A stretch of 64,000 nt of DNA, taken from Ancylostoma caninum. Taxonomy: Eukaryota > Nematoda > Chromadorea > Rhabditida > Ancylostomatidae. Under the pieces are notes generated by a model that saw nothing but the letters and a program-made list of their open reading frames with translations, did no database searches and had not been told where the DNA came from. The stretch is taken from contig JBAJFG010000047.1 in the NCBI GenBank assembly GCA_037903475.1, forward strand, positions 782,001 to 846,000, given 5' to 3'. Made by a program: the position numbers and the translations under genes. Below are positions 57,411-64,000 of this stretch, in pieces; within the stretch, counting starts at the first letter, position 1; the number at the start of each line of letters is the position of its first letter.

Positions 57411-57784
57411 CCCGCTTCCGTATAAGGGTAAAGTACGAAACGGAAGATTTCGTTCTACATAGAATCTCTCCCCAAGAAATTTAATACACAAAATAAGAAT
57501 GTTACTACACGTTTACATCCCACTCAAGCTTTGACAGGCCTCAGTGAAGCACAAAATTCAGAAATAGACCAAGTTTGAGAGTATTTATATTCCTTCTATT
57601 TCTAGCCTTTATTCCTAGTCCCCCACCCCGAAGAGGACAAGGATGCAGTCGAGTTGGTGAGTTTTTTGATTCATGTTCTAGGTTGAAGCTTAGGACTTCC
57701 CCTCCCTTACTGATGAGTACTGGGGAAGTCCTACGCTTTCAGCTCAGTTTCCGTATAAGAGTAAAGTACGAAACGGAAGTTGAG
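57411..57784. repeat. Direct repeats flanking a perfect inverted repeat
   Basis: CTTCCGTATAAGGGTAAAGT continuing to ACGAAACGGAAG at 57414-57449 recurs, with TTTCCGTATAAGAGTAAAGT, at about 57747-57783. Each copy is itself bounded by TTCCGT and ACGGAA. Between them, TAGGACTTCCCC (57691-57702) and GGGGAAGTCCTA (57722-57733) form a perfect 12-bp inverted repeat around 19 bases. It may be a compound MITE; the coding frame crossing it (57575-57826) has no known domain. Confidence 0.65.
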
Positions 57785-58330
57785 CCATTTTCCAATTGTT
57801 TTTTTTATTTTTTTAATAATTTATGATTTGTTTATTGATTGGAAAAAATGCTCTTCCACGTCATTTATTCAAAAGCTCACTGAGATTTTTGAATAGGGAA
57901 AGGAAACGGAATTCTCGAAATCTTGGAAAAAGAGTCGCTGTGCTCTGAGGAGTAAGTCCTTTCAATTATGACATCGGAGTGTTTAATTTTGGAGATGGAC
58001 TTTGGATAATTTTGGATTGGACCATAATAATTTGAACTTCCAGGTCTTATCCACACAAAAGATACAAGGGATATGTAGAGGAGTTTGAAAAAACAAATAG
58101 TGTCTAGCTTCTGTGGGTTTTATATAATGAAAGCTGGCTATGGAAGAAGGAAAAAGTGTTAAAGGGCGACATCGTGAGTATAGAAACCTCAAGCCTACGG
58201 AGGCGCCGAGTCGTAGATTAATCTTTGCAGAAAACTTGCAAAACATATAAAATATATGCAAAAACATGTGTAATTATGCATTTTATCCCAGTTTGTCACC
58301 CATGGGTTAACCTAATTAGGGATGGTTGTG
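57785..58330. other. No gene recognised
   Basis: AT-rich with a 94-codon minus-strand open stretch (57983-58267) of no recognised type. Confidence 0.45.
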
Positions 58331-58388
58331 TTACTTAGGGAGTGTGCCTATGACTTTGTCTGCAATTACGTCTGCAGCACAGTATAAA
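58331..58388 (+). repeat. tRNA-like SINE piece, plus-strand copy, truncated
   Basis: TTACTTAGGGAGTG, ATGACTTTGTCTGCAATTAC and GTCTGCAGCAC match the minus-strand repeats at 59424-59517 and 61043-61125 (TAGCTTAGAGAGTG, GTGACTTTGTCTGCAATTGC, GGCTGCGGCAT). The copy stops where the fold-back element begins at 58389, before the B-box part, so the insertion probably cut it. Confidence 0.6.
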
Positions 58389-59057
58389 GTCTTTACGCGC
58401 AATCGGCGGAAATTTTTCGAGCGCGCCCAACATGGGGCGCGTGTGCGGCGCGGCCCTCTTGTGGCAACGGTCCCCCGTCGTCTGTCAGATTTTTGGCCCA
58501 GGTGAGTGTTTTTGCTTCATTTTTTCTTTGATTGAAGTTTATCTGAAGGTGTGAGGCCTGTGGCTGAGCGCGCCGCATGCTGGGCGCGCTCGAAAATTTT
58601 CCGCCGATTGCGCGTAAGGACTTTACGCCGGCAGATCACTGGTCCGATTGATGGGAGAACGTCACAGGATGCGTAGGTAGGAAATTTTAAAATTTTGGCT
58701 GACCGATATCGACCGGACGACCCCGCATGTCTCATAGAAGCAACAAAAACAAGCATTCGGGGCACGCATGAGAAAAACGTGCAAAATATGAGGAAGCGGT
58801 GCCGTCCAGTCGATATCGGTCAGCCACAGGCTTCACAGCTTCATATGAACTTCAGTTAAAGAAAAAATGAAAGAAAAACACTCACCCGGGCCAAGAATCT
58901 GACGAACGGTGGGGGACCGCTGCCACAAGAGGGCCGCGCCGCGCACGCGCCGCATGCTGGGCGCGCTCGAAAATTTTCCGCCGGTTGCGCGTAAGGACTT
59001 TACGCCGGCAGATCACTGGTCCGAGTGATGGGAGGACGTCACAGGATACGTAGGTAG
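58389..59057. mobile_element. Fold-back element with 185-bp inverted arms
   Basis: The left arm 58389-58572 (GTCTTTACGCGCAATCGGCG, a GCGCGGCCCTCTTGTGGCAA block and TTGATTGAAGTT) is the reverse complement, with moderate divergence, of 58812-59002. In addition 58569-58680 and 58947-59057 are direct repeats of about 112 bp (CGCCGCATGCTGGGCGCGCT, TTCCGCCG.TTGCGCGTAAGG, GGCAGATCACTGGTCC and GCGTAGGTAG words), giving a 378-bp period. The pattern suggests one element nested in, or duplicated next to, another of the same family. The copy at 48946-49193 is partial. No coding capacity. Confidence 0.8.
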
Positions 59058-59335
59058 CAGTGGCGGACGCAGAAAGTGGGCGGGAGGGGGGGCGTGGGAA
59101 GAAAAGTGGGGTCTCCGCCGTTTTGGGGACCCAGACGGAAAATAAAATTAATAATAATATTAATTATAATAATAAACAATAAATAAAAAATATATTAAAA
59201 ATAATAATAAAAATAAACAATTAAAAATAAACTAACACAAGATTTTTATTTGTATTGTAAAGTAATTTCGAAAATTTGGCGACCCATTCTCGGGGGGCGC
59301 GCCCCCCCCCGCCCCCCCCCCTGCGTCCGCCACTG
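59058..59335. mobile_element. 278-bp hAT MITE with perfect 8-bp duplication
   Basis: The left end CAGTGGCGGACGCAG and the right end CTGCGTCCGCCACTG are perfect inverses (15 bp). Flanks GTAGGTAG (59050-59057) and GTAGGTAG (59336-59343) are identical 8-mers, the hallmark of hAT insertion. GC-rich ends with C and G runs surround an AT-rich core made of AATAAT and AATAAA words. No transposase. It is the cleanest of the related copies at 3309, 26446 and about 45459. It inserted at the edge of the fold-back element, in its GTAGGTAG word. Confidence 0.93.
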
Positions 59336-59423
59336 GTAGGTAGAGAATTTTACTAAGTGACCGTAAGAAAACATCAAAATGGGAAGAACCACACATCCAT
59401 ATTCGAATTTAGAGAGGAACGCG

Positions 59424-59517
59424 AAAAAATTAGTTCGAATCAGCTGACCAGCCAATCGATACCGTGCCGCAGTCGCAATTGCAGACAAAGTCCTAGACGC
59501 ACTATCTAAGCTAGGCG
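59424..59517 (-). repeat. tRNA-like SINE piece, copy 2
   Basis: On the minus strand: TAGCTTAGATAG (A-box-like), GACTTTGTCTGCAATTGC, CTGCGGCAC, then GATTCGAACT (B-box-like) about 70 bases after the start of the A box, followed by a run of six T. The layout is that of a tRNA-derived SINE head. The A-B spacing is longer than in an intron-less ordinary tRNA, so I do not call a tRNA. Confidence 0.55.
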
Positions 59518-61042
59518 AGTGTACCAGTAACATCATGAGCCGGATTACTTATTAGTAGCGTTGCATAGTCATCGAAATAGACCTTCTCGATCCTTGGGGA
59601 TAGGGTTTGTCTAAAAATACGCCTTTACTCAAACACTAGTAAAATCATCAACTTGTCCATGATAAAATAAGTTATAGCTAACAAATGCCACACAAGCCTG
59701 GAAGCTTCACCTAAGCTTATGCTGAATACCGTAGAGGACCTATGCGGAAGTCTAGAGGTTTTAATTCAAAATTCTGAGGTTTCAGATCGTAATCAGGTTC
59801 TCTCTACACACGTGGGACGGTGGACGGTCCAAAACTGAGCACAGGTCCTGAGAAGAAGCCATTTCGGTAGAAGCAGCGAATAAAAACTAGTAGCCGTGTC
59901 GTTGTCGCTATTGGTCCGGATCAATAGGTAGCAGAGAATCTCGTTAAAAACCGACTGAAATACTAATTGCTTTGCTGTGTGCCGCTCATTACGCACACTT
60001 CCGCATTCACACCTGCAATTCACAACGGAGCGTCGTCGCAGCAGCCGTAAACAGCCAGGATCTGCAACGAAATTGCGATGTTCTTGTGTTTTCCACTCTG
60101 AGCGCTAAATTTAGCTCGACTTTTGGCGCGACGACCTTTATGTGCGCTAAATTGTGTTACACTCTTCAAAAGACTGCAGACGGGATGGCTCCAGGCGCTC
60201 CAGGCCGATTTGTGGTGTCAGCGTACGTCTGTTCTTCCTTATCGGAGTACGTGTATACTTTCGTATTTTTGCCCCTGTACAGCATCCATAGGCGACAATA
60301 TAGTCCGTTCCAAAAACGACGATAGTTGAATGGTCGTGTCAGTGACACGTGGCATTTCTCGTCTGCCTCTCCAAATACGGCACTATTTCTCGCGTTCTCT
60401 CATTCTCTAATTTCTGCGCAACTATGTTTCCCCGTGAAACACACTATAGCTGAGTATTTGTGCATAAAACGGTAAGTCAGACACTCCCACGCTAAAGGCA
60501 GACCGTTCCACAGTTGTCACTACGAAACGTCGTAACGGCACACGTTACCACTGTGCGCTAATGTTTTTGGATCACGATAATTCCTCCAAGACGCAGTCAC
60601 ACAATTTCGTTTTCTTCTCTAATTTCTCTCGGGCTATTGTTCCCGATCGGATGCACTAGAACAACTTAATTTGTGCAGTTTTATGTTGATATGATTTTTT
60701 TTTTCGCAAAATTGGCCGAACGAGCCCAGGAAGCGTATTATGCGCTGATAGTTACAGGATGCAACAAGAGAGGAAAAACATGGAAACATAATCTGGAACA
60801 TCTCCAAAGTGGAATTTAGAAGAAATGGAACAACGGCAACATGGCATTTTTTTCGGTAGACAAAAATTTTATTGTAGGATTATAGCGCAATAGCTTTACA
60901 GCTGAAACTTTACAATGGTTTAACAATTCTGTAAGCATGCATTTGTTCAAAAATAATATAATAACTCCTAATAGCCTAATATATTGGGGTATGATTTCTT
61001 CTACTTGATGTTTACCCTCTGGCAAATCCGGGGTTTTCCCAT
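59518..61042. other. No gene recognised
   Basis: Contains a plus-strand open stretch of 117 codons (59972-60325) overlapped by two others and by a minus-strand one. None has a known domain. No repeat ends were found. Confidence 0.4.
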
Positions 61043-61125
61043 GGATCGAACCTGCTGATCAAGCGGCCGACATGCCGCAGCCGCAATTGCAGACAAAGTC
61101 ACAGATGCACTCTCTAAGCTACCCG
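61043..61125 (-). repeat. tRNA-like SINE piece, copy 3
   Basis: On the minus strand: GGTAGCTTAGAGAGTGC (A-box-like, 10 of 12 to TRGCBYARYNGG), GACTTTGTCTGCAATTGC, GGCTGCGGCATG, then GGTTCGATCC (B-box-like) about 69 bases downstream of the A box. It shares the central words with copies at 58331 and 59424, so the three form one dispersed family. Confidence 0.6.
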
Positions 61126-61792
61126 ACTATAGAGGGAAAAGATTGTGGACCCTTAGTTCATGAAGTGATCGGTCTGTAAACAGCTGAAAATGGGCCGATC
61201 ACCACAATGTTAAGCGCATTCCATGTTAATGAGGACCTACTTTCCCTGAATCTTAGGATTTCGCCCCAATTAAATTTCAGCCGCAGTTAATTAAAATAAC
61301 TACAGTAAACTGTTTTGCTTCTACCTTTAGGTTCACTTGGTTTCTCTGATTTAACACAACTTTTGATGGTGCACTACTACGATCTATGTATCTAGTAAAT
61401 AAATAAATAAATAAATAAATTTTGTGCTTTCCCAGCATTTTTTGGACCTTGCTCTATCGCGACCTCTAACGAAGAATTGGGCAGCACCTGTCCTTTTTTT
61501 GGACAGGACATGCAGTGGGTAGAGCTCCAAAATCATTTCGCCAAGAGTGTAGATGGAAACATCCATCCTAACCCAAGGTACCGTTTTTTTTAGAAATAAC
61601 CGACGAGTTACAGAAACCTGAACAATTGGTCAGATTGTAGGATTGTTATTAAATTCGCTTCTCCTATGAACTCCCCCCCCCCCCAACCCTCTCCCCAGTC
61701 TAGACCGCTATGATATATGTGCTAAGTATTCATCAACTCTGATAGCTGTACAGCGCAAACGCAGCTCGAACGCCGTAATGGTTCGGGTAGAA
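61126..61792. other. Unassigned; (AAAT)n at 61395-61420
   Basis: A run of about six TAAA units at 61395-61420 resembles LINE tails. A minus-strand open stretch of 60 codons beside it shows no RT motifs. A 12-base C run lies at 61673-61684. Confidence 0.5.
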
Positions 61793-61921
61793 GCAGCAAC
61801 GGTTCCCACTTGCTATCATCCTCCCCCCAATTGCTGCTTAAGCTTTCGGCCCTTTAGCAGCAATTGCTGAGGGATGGCAGCAATTGAGGGGAAAATGGCA
61901 GCAACTGGGAACCGTTGCTGC
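61793..61921. mobile_element. 129-bp fold-back repeat
   Basis: GCAGCAACGGTTCCCACTTG at 61793-61812 and CAACTGGGAACCGTTGCTGC at 61902-61921 are inverted with one mismatch. Inner words CAATTGCTGCT and TAGCAGCAATTG form a second stem, and GGCAGCAATTG and ATGGCAGCAACTGG add related units. A MITE or a small structured repeat; no coding sequence. Confidence 0.75.
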
Positions 61922-63644
61922 TAGCCGCTGCACCGTTATCAGAGAAATAGGAACGTGAAACCAAAACCCATGTTTTTCCGAGAATTTCGTCCGCAAGCTC
62001 GTGTCAGGAAAGCCTGCAGCTTCAGACTATGACATATGCAGTGATGAAAAACGATTATGAGAAAGCCAGGACAGCGGAATGGGACACTGGAAATGAGAAA
62101 CAATCCGAGGAAAAGAACGACGCTGTCAATTGCACACATTAAATGGGGGAAAAATCCGGCGCCATAACGGATTGTTGAGGTTGCCGATGTGAGAAGGGGT
62201 GTTGCAAGAGGTGCAAGGAAGCACAAAGGAAGAAGATTTGCGGAAAGGGACATTTCTAGACGAAATCCGAAAATTCATCTCAGGGACGAATACGAAAATA
62301 TTTTAAAAAAAAACGGCAGAATGACCACTATGTCATGTTTTTGTTGTGCTAGCAGATTTCTTTTAGTATGCTAGAGAAACACTCGGCGAATCCAGAAATT
62401 CGAGGATTTTCAGGAAAATTTTTTTAGCAGACGAAAAACGGTGCAGAAATTGAGCGCAAATGGTGCAAAGTGCAAAGAATACTAGAGATTGGTTTGGAAC
62501 GTGCAGAGAACTGCGAAAATGGCTATCGACTTTCTAGATCAAATTTTGCAGGGATGAAAAATACGAGAATTCGTGTGAGTGCCTGGATTTCCAGCGTAAC
62601 TTTCTTTTATCTGCTTTATTTTTTTTTCATTTTCTTCCGCTTAGCTCTGTTGTAATACTCTATCAGAGCTCATTTCCAAGAAGTTTTCCCACAGTTTCTG
62701 GAATTCCATGAATTCATAAGCTTTAAAGAAGTGATGGTTAGTTGCTCTTTTTTGTAAATATTTCTCCTATAAAATGGAAATATTGCCCGCCTAGACGTCG
62801 GTTACTCTAGGTACGCGTAGATAATGCAACAAAGCATATTTCTGGATTTTTTTTAAAATTCTGAGGTTATTTTTAGTTTTATTTTGTACACAAGTGGGTG
62901 ACAACTTAACTAATTTTTGTTTAAATCATTGTGTTTACCAAAAAATAGATGAACTAGTAAACAAGCCAAAAACGGTGCCGTGCCAGCTACCCTCTCCTCG
63001 TGCCGCTCGTCATATCCCATAAAGGACGGGCTGTAAGAAAGGGTGGAATATGAGCGTATGACGGAACCGAAAAGGCCAAGCCATTTTTTCTGTCTACGTT
63101 ACAACAAATGACAACACATATTGGATCAGCGAACTCCTACAAAGCGAATTATTCGGGTGTGAATTGAATTATTCGAGACGCGTAGCCGGCGCTGGACGCA
63201 TCCGGAAGCAGGCCAGCACGGAAATCGTCATGTCATCACTCCCTGGTCGTGCAGAGGGAACCATGGAACAGTTCCCATCCTTCCGCCTTCGGGCCTGGTG
63301 TTTAAATATTACCAGGCTGTAGAACCAGAAACGAACATCTTACGCAAGAAGTGTGCATAATATGCAGAACTGTTACATTTCCTGCTACTACACAGTATCA
63401 AGTACAGAAATTGAGTCGAAATATTTGCCTCTCCACTCCTAGTGCCCATTATTCCTCTTCAGGATCCACATTCCTGGAAGAATTTCCAGTAGATTGACCA
63501 TGAGGTAAATTACGGTAGGTGCTTGCGTTCATTGTGCCTACGACTACATACCAAAGACTAGGTCCAGTTGCATCTTTAACGCAGCACAAATGTACATGGT
63601 TCGTACGCTTTTTAGACATCGCAGATACAATGCCGATCAGTTAC
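61922..63644. other. No gene recognised
   Basis: About 1.7 kb of unassigned sequence. The longest open stretch (61939-62253 minus, 104 codons) is leucine- and phenylalanine-rich but has no recognised domain. A TTATTCGGGTGTGAATTGAATTATTCG pair of words lies near 63150-63176. Confidence 0.4.
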
Positions 63645-63830
63645 TCTGCCGCGCTGCACTATTTACGCGGTACGACAGACCAGCAGAAATGGTCTTGTCG
63701 GGAACAAAAAAGAAACACTAGTATATTTACTGTACATATTATGTTCCAAAGCTAATCTAAGATTGCTTCACGCCAGTACTGAACAAATATCAACAACAAC
63801 AGCATCGCACAAATCAACAAAAACAACGGG
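63645..63830. mobile_element. MITE with CTGCCGCG termini, copy 2, partial
   Basis: Starts CTCTGCCGCGCTGCACT, then ACGCGGTACGACAGACCAG, matching the left end of the element at 55331 (CTGCCGCGCCGCACT, ACGCGGCAGACCAG). Downstream CAACAACAACAGCATCGCACA matches CAACAACAACATTGCCCA of the first copy. The expected right terminus was not found, so this copy is truncated or diverged. Confidence 0.55.
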
Positions 63831-64000
63831 CTAACTATTACTCTACACGATCGATATTTGCACAAGAAATGTTAGGAGATGGTCAGAGAGACACTATGGA
63901 CGTCATAACTACAGATTATTGCGTACAATGGGATTCTGGAAGCATTATGCGAAAGTAAATGGGGCAGAGAATTACGCGTTCACTCGACTCGTTTGTAGCT

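Noticed and set aside
1..64000. CRISPR array, bacterial operon or phage system
   Set aside because: No regularly spaced direct repeats with unique spacers, no operon-like gene packing, and the content is clearly eukaryotic repeats.

Overview
The window looks like repeat-rich, gene-poor nuclear DNA of a nematode, probably a strongylid or hookworm-like worm. Four things point there: an AT-rich background with scattered poly-G/poly-C runs, a 19-of-20 match to the nematode spliced leader SL1 (37254-37273), LINE and Penelope-like fragments ending in short A/T-rich tails, and many short inverted-repeat DNA transposons. I see no intact host gene, rRNA or canonical tRNA. Almost every recognisable coding sequence is a broken piece of a mobile element. 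The species call is inference; the repeats are seen directly.

Layout. 1-10.4 kb is mostly unassigned, with one hAT-like element (3309-3836). 10.98-12.34 kb is a 59-bp minisatellite of about 23 units, followed by a cluster of a GATGCATC-ended repeat family (12.6-13.16 kb). 14.3-14.9 kb holds two diverged copies of one repeat. 18.05-19.1 kb is the 3' end of a LINE on the minus strand, interrupted at its 5' side by a 493-bp hAT-type MITE with a near-perfect 8-bp target duplication. 21.4-23.6 kb has two copies of a short TIR element. 24.3-25.29 kb is a second LINE 3' end on the plus strand. 27.18-27.94 kb is a Penelope-like GIY-YIG fragment ending in a hammerhead-like core. 29.85-30.29 kb is GC-rich with a TATATAAA box.

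The densest stretch is 41.3-53.3 kb. It holds two GATGCATC elements; a 2.3-kb segment bounded by TTCGAATA-rich arrays that encloses a second Penelope-like fragment; a 472-bp near-perfect palindrome; a 378-bp inverted-repeat element carrying a tRNA-like Pol III unit; a mariner pseudogene; half of a fold-back element; a 1.24-kb TIR element with a TA duplication and unknown content; and a third, head-to-head Penelope-like fragment. 58.3-61.1 kb carries a fold-back element, a textbook 278-bp hAT MITE with a perfect 8-bp duplication, and three tRNA-like SINE pieces. The last 3 kb holds a small fold-back repeat and a second copy of a TCTGCCGCG-ended repeat.

Nothing here forms an operon or multi-gene system. 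The most interesting signals are RNA- or DNA-structure based: a hammerhead-type core retained in three Penelope-like copies with a compensatory stem change, a tRNA-like unit inside a TIR element, the large palindrome, the three-frame-open minisatellite, and the SL1-like sequence.
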